Shown: positions 35,381-43,645 of the stretch, one piece after another | Numbering within the stretch: position 1 is the stretch's first letter | Layout of the letters: each line of letters starts with the position of its first letter | Source of the DNA: Nocardia grenadensis NBRC 108939 | GTDB lineage: Bacteria; Actinomycetota; Actinomycetes; Mycobacteriales; Mycobacteriaceae | NCBI RefSeq assembly: GCF_001613445.1 | Contig: NZ_BDCJ01000005.1 | Location: 119,162 to 183,161 of the forward strand | Direction: 5' to 3' | Length of the DNA stretch: 64,000 bases | Notes under the pieces: model-generated | What the model saw: only the letters and a program-made list of their open reading frames with translations | Told to the model about the DNA's origin: nothing | Database searches by the model: none | Program-made: the position numbers and the translations under genes

Positions 35381-36520
35381 ATGGTTTCACCGTCCCGCAG
35401 TAGTATTTCCGCGCGCGGCCGGGAAGATGTGGGCAAGCTCTTCCTCGGTGCACTCGTCCTACTGGGTCTGGTGGCCAGCGTATTTCTCGTGCTGAGCGAT
35501 AGCCTGCAATTCATCCGGGTGGGGTTGGTGGTGGCGCTGTGGGCGGCGGTGCTGGGAGCCTGGGCGGCCGGCCGGTACCAGGCCAGGATGCGTGATCTGC
35601 GCCGCATCTACGAACTCGAACTCGAACGTGAGATCAGTGCCCGCCGCGAACACGAACTCGGGGTCGAATCGCGGGTGCGTGCCGAACTGGGTGCCGACGC
35701 GACGGAAATGGCGGCGCTGCGCGCCGAGCTGACGGTGCTGCGGCGGCAGCTGGAGCGGCTCTTCGACGGAGACCTGCCGGAGGAGCGGCCCGCGCTGCGC
35801 GCGGCCGCCTTCCGTCTCCAGGAGCTGCCCGGGACGGACGGCCGGCCGGGGCTCGCGCCCGGCTGGCAGGGGCCGGACGAAGGTGAACGGCGGGCCGTGG
35901 ACGCCTGGGCGAATGCCGCGGCGAGCTGGTCGCAGGCCGCCGACGGCTGGGTCGATACCGAAGCCGGGGCCGCCGAACCGGCGAGCGATACCGGTGAACG
36001 CAAAGCGGTGACCCCGGTCTACGAAACCGACCACCCGGGCCGGCCGCGGTTCGCGAGCCCCGACGACGCGCCGGTCACCGCCGAAACGGCGATCGTCCGG
36101 CTCGACGACGATCCGCCCCACGGGGCGCCCAGCTCCGACATCTCCGGGCCGAGCTGGGCGGACGCGTTCACCGAGGTGCACGACGAGCCCGACGCCGGCG
36201 AGCACCGCTACGGCCCGTTGCTGCGCGACGAACCCTTCCACGGCCCGCCCGCGCCGGAGCGTGAGGCTCCGGACTCGCGCCCGCCGGTGGTCGCCGGGCC
36301 GATAACCGCGGCAGCCGAATCGGCCGAGCCGGTGGTCACCGGCACTGCCATCGATGAAGACCCCCGCGAACCGGCCGCGACCGCGGCGGCCAACCTGTTC
36401 CCGCGTTCGGCGAATTCCCGCCGCCGCGGCACCCGGCCCGATGCCGCCGGGAACCGGCGGCTGTCGGTCGCCGAGATCATGGCGAACCTGCGTCAGGAAG
36501 AGGAGCAGCGCAGCTCCTGA
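35381..36520 (+). CDS. DUF6779-type membrane protein with long disordered tail
   Basis: About 379 residues. Two membrane helices (KLFLGALVLLGLVASVFLVL and VGLVVALWAAVLGAWAAG, about 18-66) are followed by a coiled-coil-like basic/acidic stretch (MRDLRRIYELELEREISARR to about 130), then about 200 residues of Ala/Pro/Asp/Glu-rich low complexity, and a conserved-looking end RRLSVAEIMANLRQEEEQ. It corresponds in position to Rv3604c. Function unknown. ATG 35381 is chosen because TACCCT ends seven bases upstream, as in leaderless genes; ATG 35351 is in frame. Confidence 0.75.
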   Translation: MVSPSRSSISARGREDVGKLFLGALVLLGLVASVFLVLSDSLQFIRVGLVVALWAAVLGAWAAGRYQARMRDLRRIYELELEREISARREHELGVESRVRAELGADATEMAALRAELTVLRRQLERLFDGDLPEERPALRAAAFRLQELPGTDGRPGLAPGWQGPDEGERRAVDAWANAAASWSQAADGWVDTEAGAAEPASDTGERKAVTPVYETDHPGRPRFASPDDAPVTAETAIVRLDDDPPHGAPSSDISGPSWADAFTEVHDEPDAGEHRYGPLLRDEPFHGPPAPEREAPDSRPPVVAGPITAAAESAEPVVTGTAIDEDPREPAATAAANLFPRSANSRRRGTRPDAAGNRRLSVAEIMANLRQEEEQRSS

Positions 36521-36637
36521 AGTGCGGTATATATCACCCGGGGCGCCCATGGCGCATCGGCGAGAGACGGCCCTATCCTCGACTCGTAACGTCCGGTACC
36601 CGCAGTGCGGGACTGGAACGACTTCGAGAGGACACTG

Positions 36638-37585
36638 GTGACCTCGCCACGCGTGACTCCTGGCAACCCGGCCGCGAGTGGTGATCCGGCGCCCGCACGA
36701 CTGACGGTAGGCATCGTCTCGGCGGGACGTGTGGGATCAGCCCTCGGCGCCGCGCTCGAGCGCGCCGGACATGTGGTGTTCGGCGTCGCCGCGATATCCG
36801 ACGCTTCGGTGCGCCGGGCACGGTCCCGGCTGCCCGATTCGCAGATCCTCCCGGTCGAGGAGGTCGCTGCCCGCAGTGAGCTGCTGATCCTGGCCGTGCC
36901 GGACGCCGAGCTGGCCGGTCTGGTCCGCGGCCTGGCGAGTTCGGGCACCGTAAGGCCCGGCACGATCGTGGCCCATACCTCCGGGGCCAACGGCATCGGT
37001 GTGCTGTCCCCGCTCCGGGAAGCCGGTGCGCTTCCGCTGGCCGTACATCCCGCGATGACCTTCACCGGCCACGACGAAGACCTGCCCCGTCTGGCCAACG
37101 CCTGTTTCGGGATCACCGCCGCCGACGAGATCGGCTATGCCATCGCCCAGTCCCTGGTGATCGAGATGGGCGGCGAACCGGTCCGGGTGGCCGAGGAACA
37201 CCGCACGCTCTATCACGCCGCGCTCGCGCACGGCAGCAACCATCTCGTCACGCTTGTATTGGACGCGGTGGAGGCACTGCGCGAGGCGCTGGCCGGACCC
37301 GGCCTGCTGGGCCAGCAGACGGTCGACGATCAGCCCGGCGGTCTGCCGGAACGCCTGCTGGCCCCGCTGGCCTCCGCCGCCCTGGACAATGCGCTGCGCC
37401 GCGGTCAGGCCGCGCTCACCGGCCCGGTGGCCCGCGGCGACACCGCGGCCGTCGCCGCGCACCTCGAGGCCCTCACGGCAGCGGACCCCGAAATCGCCGC
37501 CGGGTACCGGGCCCTGTCGCGGCGCACCGCGGAACGGGCGCAGGCCCCCGCCGAACTACGCGAGCTGTTGGAGGACCACCGATGA
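36638..37585 (+). CDS. Rossmann-like and DUF2520 domain oxidoreductase
   Basis: A 315-residue protein with an N-terminal NAD(P)-binding domain (TVGIVSAGRVGSALGAAL, about 23-40) and a C-terminal DUF2520 helical domain (EEHRTLYHAALAHGSNHLVT, about 188-207). The two-domain plan resembles ketopantoate reductase and 6-phosphogluconate dehydrogenase-like enzymes. It lies directly before panC-panD, as in many actinobacteria, and is therefore a candidate for the ketopantoate-reduction step; this is inference. GTG 36638 follows AGAGGA. Its stop overlaps (ATGA) the first of two tandem micro-ORFs that lead to panC. Confidence 0.82.
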   Translation: MTSPRVTPGNPAASGDPAPARLTVGIVSAGRVGSALGAALERAGHVVFGVAAISDASVRRARSRLPDSQILPVEEVAARSELLILAVPDAELAGLVRGLASSGTVRPGTIVAHTSGANGIGVLSPLREAGALPLAVHPAMTFTGHDEDLPRLANACFGITAADEIGYAIAQSLVIEMGGEPVRVAEEHRTLYHAALAHGSNHLVTLVLDAVEALREALAGPGLLGQQTVDDQPGGLPERLLAPLASAALDNALRRGQAALTGPVARGDTAAVAAHLEALTAADPEIAAGYRALSRRTAERAQAPAELRELLEDHR

Positions 37586-37653
37586 TGCGTTACCTCCGCC
37601 AACACTTCGGCCTCCGCGGACCTCTGACAACAGCATCGAGGGAGGCTGCATGA
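37582..37653 (+). CDS. Micro-ORF of the MMRY family, first tandem copy before panC
   Basis: A 23-codon ORF ([20 protein letters not shown], then EAA). Its ATG lies in the stop of the DUF2520 gene (ATGA, 37582-37585), and its TGA lies in the start of the second copy (37650-37653). GAGGGAGG at its end is a strong ribosome site six bases before the next start. It differs from the second copy at only a few bases, mainly in codons 7-8 (CAACAC against CTTCGC). Confidence 0.65.
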   Translation: MMRYLRQHFGLRGPLTTASREAA

Positions 37654-37717
37654 TGCGGTACCTCCGCCTTCGCTTCGGCCTTCGCGGACCTCTGACAACA
37701 GCATCGAGGGAGGCTGC
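37582..37717 (+). repeat. Tandem duplication, two 68-base units ending at the panC start
   Basis: Units 37582-37649 and 37650-37717 are nearly identical; the last 31 bases of each are the same. The period of 68 is a 72-base ORF minus the four shared ATGA bases, so each added unit inserts one complete micro-ORF without disturbing the neighbours. A diverged single unit lies at 34701-34768. Confidence 0.9.
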
Positions 37718-37721
37718 ATGA
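37650..37721 (+). CDS. Micro-ORF of the MMRY family, second tandem copy, overlapping panC start
   Basis: A 23-codon ORF ([20 protein letters not shown], then EAA). It begins in the stop of the first copy and its TGA overlaps the panC ATG (ATGA, 37718-37721). The CTTCGC-TTCGGC-CTTCGC codon run is repetitive and uses CTT, a rare leucine codon here. By position it would couple translation of panC to that of the DUF2520 gene. Confidence 0.65.
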   Translation: MMRYLRLRFGLRGPLTTASREAA

Positions 37722-38680
37722 CAGACGGGACCCTGCGCGGTGCCTACCGCGCCGGCGAACTCACCGTGCAACACGATCCGGCCGTGCTCGGCAAAGTCGT
37801 TCGCGCATTGCGTAGCACCGGGCGCACCGTCGGCCTGGTGCCCACCATGGGCGCCCTGCACGAAGGCCATCTCGAACTGGTGCGCCGCGCCAAGCGGAGC
37901 AATCAGGTCGTGGTGGTGTCGGTGTTCGTCAACCCGCTGCAGTTCGGCGCCGGCGAGGATCTGGACAGCTACCCCCGCACCCTGGACGCCGACGTGGAGT
38001 TGCTGCGCGGCGAGGGAGTCGACCTGGTCTTCGCGCCGAGCGCGGCGGATATGTATCCCGCGGGCCCGCGGACGACCGTGCAGCCCGGCCCGGTCGGCGC
38101 CGATCTCGAGGGTGCTTCCCGGCCGACCCATTTCGCCGGGATGCTCACCGTGGTGGCCAAACTGCTGCAGATCGTGCACCCGCACGAGGCATTCTTCGGG
38201 GAGAAGGACTATCAGCAGCTCACGCTGATCCGCCAGATGGTCCGCGACCTGGACTTCGACGTGAAGATCGTGGCGGTGCCGACGGTGCGCGAATCCGACG
38301 GCCTGGCGCTCTCCTCCAGGAACCGCTACCTCGATCCCGACCAGCGCGGCCTCGCGACCACCCTGTCGGCCGCCCTGTTGGCCGGCGCGCGCTCCGGAGC
38401 GGCCGGCGGGGACGCCGTCCTGGAGGCCGCGCGCGCGGTCCTGGCTGCCGCGCCCGGGATCGAACTCGACTACCTGGAATTGCGCGCCGCCGACCTGGGC
38501 CCCGCCCCCGAGTCCGGCAATGCCCGGCTGCTGATCGCGGCCCGCGTCGGCACCACCCGGCTGATCGACAACGCCCCGGTTCGGTTGGGAGCCCAGTTGG
38601 ACGGCCACCCCGACGCCGACATCGTGTCCCCTGGAACTCGGCAGTTCGCGCCGAGCAGCTCCGACGGGACGAAACCTTAG
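37718..38680 (+). CDS. panC: Pantothenate synthetase
   Basis: A 320-residue enzyme that condenses pantoate and beta-alanine with ATP to give pantothenate. Signatures: [19 protein letters not shown] (about 38-56, with the HxGH motif), [19 protein letters not shown] (about 65-83), [16 protein letters not shown] (about 159-174) and [10 protein letters not shown] (about 193-202). ATG 37718 overlaps the stop of the second MMRY micro-ORF, whose GAGGGAGG is the ribosome site. The C-terminal 30 residues are low complexity. panD follows after a structured 246-base leader. Confidence 0.96.
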   Translation: MTDGTLRGAYRAGELTVQHDPAVLGKVVRALRSTGRTVGLVPTMGALHEGHLELVRRAKRSNQVVVVSVFVNPLQFGAGEDLDSYPRTLDADVELLRGEGVDLVFAPSAADMYPAGPRTTVQPGPVGADLEGASRPTHFAGMLTVVAKLLQIVHPHEAFFGEKDYQQLTLIRQMVRDLDFDVKIVAVPTVRESDGLALSSRNRYLDPDQRGLATTLSAALLAGARSGAAGGDAVLEAARAVLAAAPGIELDYLELRAADLGPAPESGNARLLIAARVGTTRLIDNAPVRLGAQLDGHPDADIVSPGTRQFAPSSSDGTKP

Positions 38681-38806
38681 TGAACGCGCCATCGATCGCC
38701 CCCCGGCAGACTGCCGGTCACATCAACCGCGACGGCCCGCTTCCATCTGCTTCGGATGGTCTCGACGGCGTTCACCTTCTGTCTATTCCGGATGGTCTAC
38801 CTCCGT

Positions 38807-38899
38807 GGTCGGGGCCCGCCCTCGGTTCTGGAGCGACAGAGCGAAGGAGCGCAGCGACTGAGTGGCGGAGTGAAGAACCGGGGTTACAGGGCCCCGACC
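38807..38899 (+). promoter_or_regulatory. Large hairpin in the panC-panD gap
   Basis: GGTCGGGGCCC (38807-38817) is exactly complementary to 38889-38899, and CCTCGGTTCT (38820-38829) pairs with AGAACCGGGG (38875-38884, one G-T). The roughly 45-base apex is purine-rich with repeated GAGCGA/GAGCGCA units. It ends 27 bases before the panD start. It may be a terminator/attenuator, a processing site or an inserted palindromic repeat. Confidence 0.6.
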
Positions 38900-38926
38900 C
38901 GCGCCGATAAACACAGAAAGGCGACG

Positions 38927-39349
38927 ATGATGTTGCGCACCATGATGAAGTCGAAGATCCACCGGGCCACCGTGACCCATGCCGATCTGCACTATGTCGG
39001 GTCGGTGACCATCGACCAGGATCTTCTCGATGCGGCCGATCTGCTCGAGGGGGAGCAGGTCTGCATTGTCGACATCGATAACGGAGCCCGTCTCGAAACC
39101 TATGTGATCGCGGGCGAGCGCGGGTCCGGGGTGATCGGCATCAACGGTGCCGCGGCTCATCTGGTCAACCCCGGTGACCTGGTCATTCTCATTGCCTACG
39201 GCATGATGGACGAGGCCGAGCTGCGCGAGTACGACCCGAAGGTCGTGTTCGTCGATGACCGTAACCGTCCGGTCGAGCTGGGCTCGGATCCGGCGCATGC
39301 GCCGGCGGGCTCGGATCTGATCAGCCCGCGCAACCTGACCTTCGCCTGA
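38927..39349 (+). CDS. panD: Aspartate 1-decarboxylase
   Basis: A 140-residue pyruvoyl enzyme that makes beta-alanine from aspartate for pantothenate synthesis. The self-cleavage site is in [14 protein letters not shown] (Gly-Ser, about residues 27-28); [20 protein letters not shown], the [10 protein letters not shown] segment and [22 protein letters not shown] are all conserved. ATG 38927 or 38930 follow GAAAGG. The last 25 residues are variable. coaX follows after 17 bases. The target of pyrazinoic acid in M. tuberculosis. Confidence 0.95.
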   Translation: MMLRTMMKSKIHRATVTHADLHYVGSVTIDQDLLDAADLLEGEQVCIVDIDNGARLETYVIAGERGSGVIGINGAAAHLVNPGDLVILIAYGMMDEAELREYDPKVVFVDDRNRPVELGSDPAHAPAGSDLISPRNLTFA

Positions 39350-39366
39350 GCGGCGGCGGTGAGCGC

Positions 39367-40161
39367 ATGCTCTTGACCATCGACGTCCGGACGACCAGCA
39401 CAGTGGTCGGGCTGATCGCGGGCTCCGGCTCGCAGGCCGAATTGGTCCGGCATTGGCGGATCCATACGAATCCGTTGCATACCGCCGACGAGTTCGCGAT
39501 GAGTCTGCGGGGTCTGGTGGGCCCGGATCTCGACGCGGTGATCGGTGTGGCCGGTTTGTCGACGGTGCCGCCGGTCTTGCGTGAACTGCGGTTCATGCTG
39601 GATCGCTACTGGCAGCACGTGCCGCACGTACTGGTGGAACCCGGCGTCCGGACCGGTATCCCGCTGCTGGTGGACAACCCGAAAGAGGTCGGCGCGGACC
39701 GGATCGTGAACAGTCTGGCCGCCCATCATCAATTCGGTGGTGCCGCGATCGTGGTGGATTTCGGTGTGTCGATCTGCGTCGATCTCGTATCGGCGAAGGG
39801 TGAGTTCCTCGGTGGTGTCATCGCACCGGGAGTGGAGACCGCGACCGAGGCGCTGACCGAGCGGACCGCATTGCGCCGGGTGGAGTTGAGCCGGCCCCGG
39901 TCGGTGGTGGGCAAGAACAGCGTCGAATGTATCCAGTCCGGTGCGATCTTCGGATTCGCCGGCCTGGTGGACGGGCTGGTCGATCGTATCCGGGACGATA
40001 TCGAGGGTTTCGCCGATGACGGCGTCGCGGTGGTGGCCACCGGTGCGGCGGCTCCGCTGATCATCGATGAATCCGAGACCATCGAGCACCACGAGCCCCA
40101 TCTGACGATCACCGGGCTGCGGGTGGTCTTCGAACGCAATCAGCGCCGCGCTCGTGGTTGA
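39367..40161 (+). CDS. coaX: Type III pantothenate kinase homologue with altered active-site motifs
   Basis: A 264-residue CoaX-family protein: [20 protein letters not shown] and [20 protein letters not shown] (about 80-120) are strongly conserved. The N-terminal phosphate-binding motif, normally DxGNTN, reads DVRTTST, and the second motif, normally DFGTATT, reads DFGVSIC. Both are ATP-binding segments of the ASKHA fold. Mycobacterial CoaX shares similar changes (from memory) and was reported inactive as a kinase, so the protein may be a non-catalytic relative and a type I kinase (coaA) would be needed elsewhere. Last gene of the pantothenate run. Confidence 0.85.
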   Translation: MLLTIDVRTTSTVVGLIAGSGSQAELVRHWRIHTNPLHTADEFAMSLRGLVGPDLDAVIGVAGLSTVPPVLRELRFMLDRYWQHVPHVLVEPGVRTGIPLLVDNPKEVGADRIVNSLAAHHQFGGAAIVVDFGVSICVDLVSAKGEFLGGVIAPGVETATEALTERTALRRVELSRPRSVVGKNSVECIQSGAIFGFAGLVDGLVDRIRDDIEGFADDGVAVVATGAAAPLIIDESETIEHHEPHLTITGLRVVFERNQRRARG

Positions 40162-40223
40162 TACCGCGGCCCGCGGCTGTGACGTATTCCGCTGATTCGA
40201 ATGTGGCCGAGCCGCCACCGGCT

Positions 40224-40239
40224 TGCTAAACTCACCGTG
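40224..40239 (+). promoter_or_regulatory. Extended -10 promoter of the cysteine-leader operon
   Basis: TGCTAAACT (40224-40232) is an extended -10 box. Six bases separate TAAACT from the GTG at 40239, so the transcript should begin on the leader start codon itself. carD has the same TGN-TAAACT box. Confidence 0.7.
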
Positions 40240-40280
40240 TGCTGAACCGCATGCGTACCCACGAGTGTTGTCGAGGCTGA
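40239..40280 (+). CDS. Leaderless cysteine leader peptide upstream of cysteine dioxygenase
   Basis: GTG 40239 opens a 13-codon frame, MLNRMRTHECCRG, with two adjacent Cys codons (TGT TGT, 40266-40271) followed three codons later by TGA. It matches the polycysteine leader ORFs that act as cysteine-responsive attenuators in mycobacteria (established there). Competing hairpins begin at the second Cys codon. It is far too short for ordinary gene finding. Confidence 0.75.
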   Translation: MLNRMRTHECCRG

Positions 40281-40332
40281 TTCGCCTCGATCGTTCGAGG
40301 CATTCTGCAGTCCTCGACCGTTTCTTTCACTT
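40271..40332 (+). promoter_or_regulatory. Attenuator with three mutually exclusive hairpins
   Basis: Four arms are visible: 1 TCGAGGC (40271-40277), 2 GCCTCGA (40284-40290), 3 TCGAGG (40295-40300), 4 CCTCGA (40312-40317). Arms 1:2, 2:3 and 3:4 can each pair, but not together. Arm 4 is followed by CCGTTTCTTTC. A ribosome paused on the Cys codons would cover arm 1 and favour 2:3; one reaching the stop would favour 3:4. Confidence 0.7.
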
Positions 40333-40347
40333 CCTGGAGATGCGCTC

Positions 40348-40974
40348 ATGCATTCGCCTGTTCTCTCGTCCGTTGTGCGTCGGTCGGCCCGTGACACTTC
40401 CGCCGCGGCCGCGAATCCGATTCCCGATCGCCCGATCTCCCCGGCACTGCCCACGCGGCTGCGCCCGGCCGATCTGCTGCGTCTGACCGACGAGACCGGT
40501 GAGGATGTGCTCGCCGGACGGTACGACCACCTGCTTCCCGCGGACGGTCTGTGGCCGGCGGTCGACCGCTGGGCCACCCGCCTGGTCGCCGACGACGAGG
40601 TCGATGTCTGGCTGATCAGCTGGACCCCGGACAAATCCACGAAACTGCACGATCACGCCGGTTCGCTCGGGGCGCTCACCGTACTCAGCGGGGCGCTGGC
40701 CGAATACCGCTGGAACGGAACCGAATTGCGACACCGGGTGCTTTCCGCCGGTGATCAGGCCGCGTTCCCCATCGGCTGGGTGCACGATGTCGTGCGCGCC
40801 CCCGACCGGAGCGCGGTATCCGGCCCGTCCGGTACCGGCCCGCTGGATCCCACGCTCAGCGTGCATGCCTACTCGCCGCCGCTCACCGCCATGTCCTATT
40901 ACGAAGTGACCGGACACGGCAGCCTGCGGCGCACTCACACCGTTCTCACCGACCAGCCCGAAGGTGACCTCTGA
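40348..40974 (+). CDS. Cysteine dioxygenase family protein
   Basis: A 208-residue cupin oxygenase expected to oxidise cysteine to cysteine sulfinate. The iron-binding region is TKLHDHAGSLGALTVLSGAL (about 95-114; H-x-H ligands), with the third His in FPIGWVHDVVRAP (about 151). The first 35 residues are a Ser/Arg/Ala-rich extension of uncertain reality. GGAG lies upstream of ATG 40348. It is preceded by a cysteine leader and attenuator and overlaps the rhodanese gene (TGATG), so the two act as a sulfur-metabolism unit. Confidence 0.85.
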   Translation: MHSPVLSSVVRRSARDTSAAAANPIPDRPISPALPTRLRPADLLRLTDETGEDVLAGRYDHLLPADGLWPAVDRWATRLVADDEVDVWLISWTPDKSTKLHDHAGSLGALTVLSGALAEYRWNGTELRHRVLSAGDQAAFPIGWVHDVVRAPDRSAVSGPSGTGPLDPTLSVHAYSPPLTAMSYYEVTGHGSLRRTHTVLTDQPEGDL

Positions 40975-41405
40975 TGTCGCGACTGACCATTGATCAGATG
41001 CTGGACCAGGCCCGCGCGCAATTGCGGCGGATCCATCCCGTAGAACTGCCCGGCGCGCTCGCCCGCGGGGCGATTCTGGTCGATATCCGGCCTGCGGCGC
41101 AGCGGGCCAGGGAAGGGGCACTGCCCGGAGCCCTGGTCATCGAACGAAATGTGCTCGAGTGGCGGCTCGATCCCAGCAGCTCGGCGCGCCTGGCGCTGGC
41201 CACCGACCACGATGTCGAGTGGGTGGTGGTGTGCTCGGAGGGCTACACCTCCAGCCTCGCCGCGGCGTCGTTGCGCCAATTGGGGCTGCACCGCGCGACC
41301 GATCTGGTCGGCGGGTACAAGGCGCTGGAAGCCGCCGGTATGCGTTCCGTTGCCACCGGTGCCGCGCACTTCACCAGGGAAGTTCGTTCGCTCGCCGTTC
41401 TCTGA
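40974..41405 (+). CDS. Rhodanese-like sulfurtransferase
   Basis: A 143-residue single rhodanese domain: GAILVDIRPAAQRAREGALPGALVIER (about 38-64, the usual entry motif), then the active-site loop VVVCSEGYTSSLAAASLRQLG (about 83-103), in which Cys85 would carry the persulfide. It could take up sulfane sulfur from cysteine breakdown. ATG shares one base with the stop of the cysteine dioxygenase gene. A strong hairpin follows the stop directly. Confidence 0.85.
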   Translation: MSRLTIDQMLDQARAQLRRIHPVELPGALARGAILVDIRPAAQRAREGALPGALVIERNVLEWRLDPSSSARLALATDHDVEWVVVCSEGYTSSLAAASLRQLGLHRATDLVGGYKALEAAGMRSVATGAAHFTREVRSLAVL

Positions 41406-41441
41406 ATTGTTGTCCTAGGCCGAATGCGGCCGGACGACAAT
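41406..41441 (+). terminator. Hairpin terminator after the rhodanese gene
   Basis: ATTGTTGTCC (41406-41415) and GGCCG (41418-41422) pair with CGGCC and GGACGACAAT (41427-41441) around AATG, with one bulge and one G-T pair. It begins at the base after the stop codon. Confidence 0.8.
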
Positions 41442-41602
41442 ACATTTCCGTCGCGCGGTGGCGACCCGGGAAAATTCTAAGCAACCAAATGGTCTATTTC
41501 TCCCGGCGCGCCCTGCTGTGCCTTCCGTAAGTCATTCCTTATCGCGCGGTTGGGGCGGGCGGATGACGAATCGATTTGCGGTGCACGCTAGGGTGGTTCG
41601 CT

Positions 41603-43168
41603 GTGAGCAACCCGAACATCTCGTCATCCGGCGGCTCCGCGGGCGCTGTTCCCGCGGGGCGATCCAGCCGCTCTGTGGAGGTCGACGACGTCCCCGAGCA
41701 GATGCGGATCCGCCGGGAGAAGCGGGAGCGGCTGCTCGGATCGGGCGGGGAGGCCTATCCCGTTTCGGTGCCGCGCACCCATGGTCTGGCCGAAATCCGC
41801 GCCGCCTATCCGGATCTCGCGGCCGATACCGCGACCGGCACGATCGTCGGTGTGGCCGGCCGGGTCATCTTCATGCGAAATACCGGCAAATTGTGTTTCG
41901 CTCAGCTACAGGAGGGCGACGGCACCACATTGCAGGCCATGGTGAGCCTGAACGGTGTCGGTGCGGACGCGCTGGCGGCGTGGAAGGCCGATGTGGATCT
42001 CGGCGATATGGTTTTCGTACACGGCGAAGTCATCTCATCGCGTACGGGTGAATTGAGTGTCATGGCCGATTCCTGGTCCATGGCCGCGAAGGCGCTGCGG
42101 CCCCTTCCGGTAGCGCACAAGGAGATGGGCGAGGAGACGCGGGTCCGGCAGCGTTATGTCGATCTGATCGTGCGTCCGGAGGCTCGCCGAACGGCCCGTA
42201 CCCGGGTGGCGGTGGTGCGCGCACTGCGCAATGCGCTGGAACGCCGGGATTTCCTCGAGGTCGAGACGCCGATGCTGCAGACGCTGCACGGAGGCGCGGC
42301 CGCACGGCCCTTCCGCACCCACTCCAATGCGCTCGATATGGATCTCTACCTGCGCATTGCTCCGGAATTGTTTCTGAAGCGGTGCGTGGTCGGCGGGATC
42401 GAGCGGGTCTTCGAGATCAATCGCAACTTCCGTAACGAAGGTGCCGATTCCACCCATTCGCCCGAGTTCGCGATGCTCGAAACTTATGAGGCGTACGGTA
42501 CCTACGACGACTCCGCGCGCATGACCCGGGAATTGATCCAAGAAGTCGCCGAGGAAGCGCTGGGAACGCAGGTTGTCACCCTCGCCGACGGTTCGGAATA
42601 CGACTTGAGCGGCGAGTGGACAACGGTCGAGATGTATCCGTCGTTGTCCGAGTCGGCGGAGGTGGAGATCACCCCGGAAACAAGTGTTCCGGAATTGCTC
42701 GAGCTAGCCGATCGGGTCGGCCTGGAAATTCCCGAAGGTAAGGGCTACGGCCACGGCAAACTGGTGGAGGAACTCTGGGAGCACTGCTACGGCGACAAGC
42801 TGTACGTGCCGACTTTCGTCCGTGATTTCCCGGTGGAGACGTCCCCCCTGACCAGGCAGCACCGGTCGCAGGCCGGTGTTACCGAGAAGTGGGATCTGTA
42901 TGTCCGCGGCTTCGAGTTGGCCACCGGGTATTCGGAGTTGGTGGATCCGGTGATCCAGCGCGAGCGGTTCGTCGATCAGGCGCGCCTGGCCGCGGCCGGT
43001 GACGATGAGGCAATGGTGCTCGACGAAGACTTCCTTGCCGCGATGGAACACGGGATGCCGCCGACGACCGGAACCGGTATGGGAATCGATAGGTTGTTGA
43101 TGGCGCTCACCGGATTGGGAATCCGGGAAACGATACTGTTCCCAATAGTGCGGCCGGTAGGCCGTTGA
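41603..43168 (+). CDS. lysS: Lysyl-tRNA synthetase, class II
   Basis: About 521 residues. An OB-fold anticodon-binding domain (about 70-165) precedes the class II core with motif 1 ([20 protein letters not shown]), motif 2 ([20 protein letters not shown]) and motif 3 ([15 protein letters not shown] near the end). It charges tRNA-Lys. The N-terminal 30 residues are Ser/Gly-rich. TAGGGT ends eight bases before GTG 41603, pointing to a leaderless or nearly leaderless message. lysS followed by lsr2 is the usual order in mycobacteria and relatives. Confidence 0.96.
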   Translation: MSNPNISSSGGSAGAVPAGRSSRSVEVDDVPEQMRIRREKRERLLGSGGEAYPVSVPRTHGLAEIRAAYPDLAADTATGTIVGVAGRVIFMRNTGKLCFAQLQEGDGTTLQAMVSLNGVGADALAAWKADVDLGDMVFVHGEVISSRTGELSVMADSWSMAAKALRPLPVAHKEMGEETRVRQRYVDLIVRPEARRTARTRVAVVRALRNALERRDFLEVETPMLQTLHGGAAARPFRTHSNALDMDLYLRIAPELFLKRCVVGGIERVFEINRNFRNEGADSTHSPEFAMLETYEAYGTYDDSARMTRELIQEVAEEALGTQVVTLADGSEYDLSGEWTTVEMYPSLSESAEVEITPETSVPELLELADRVGLEIPEGKGYGHGKLVEELWEHCYGDKLYVPTFVRDFPVETSPLTRQHRSQAGVTEKWDLYVRGFELATGYSELVDPVIQRERFVDQARLAAAGDDEAMVLDEDFLAAMEHGMPPTTGTGMGIDRLLMALTGLGIRETILFPIVRPVGR

Positions 43169-43285
43169 GCGAACGGTTTGCATAGCAGGCCGCTCGCCTT
43201 GGAATTTTCCGAATTCGAGGTATTCTTGCCTCGGGTAATCGGCCTGATATTGCGGGCCGCACGATTTCGAGAGGACGTTCATCTC

Positions 43286-43645
43286 ATGGCAAAGAAGGTC
43301 ACCGTTAGCCTGATCGACGATGTCGACGGTGAGTCCATCGCGGACGAGACCATCGAGTTCGCAATCGATGGGGTGTCGTACGAGATCGACCTGTCGTCGA
43401 CGAATGCGACGAAGCTTCGGGACGAGTTGGAGCAGTGGGTGACCAGTGCCCGCCGGGTGAGCGGCCGGCGTCGGGTGAAGGCCGCTGTCGCGGCATCCGG
43501 GAACACCAAGGCACGCGCCACCATGGATCGCGAACAAAGCGCGGCTATTCGCGAGTGGGCCCGCCGGAATGGTCACAAGGTTTCCGCGCGTGGCCGCATC
43601 TCCGCGGATATCACCGACGCGTACAACAAGGCCGCGAAGGGATAG
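43286..43645 (+). CDS. lsr2: Lsr2 nucleoid-associated protein
   Basis: A 119-residue H-NS-like xenogeneic silencer of actinobacteria. The N-terminal dimerisation domain ([20 protein letters not shown] and the following strands) and C-terminal DNA-binding domain ([20 protein letters not shown], about 88-107, with the R-G-R minor-groove clamp) are intact. It binds AT-rich DNA and represses acquired genes. ATG 43286 follows GAGAGGA at about ten bases. It sits between lysS and an FHA protein gene. Confidence 0.96.
   Translation: MAKKVTVSLIDDVDGESIADETIEFAIDGVSYEIDLSSTNATKLRDELEQWVTSARRVSGRRRVKAAVAASGNTKARATMDREQSAAIREWARRNGHKVSARGRISADITDAYNKAAKG

Noticed and set aside
37582..37717. CRISPR-like or satellite repeat
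   Set aside because: Only two units without unique spacers, and they code in phase with ATGA overlaps; read as duplicated micro-ORFs instead.
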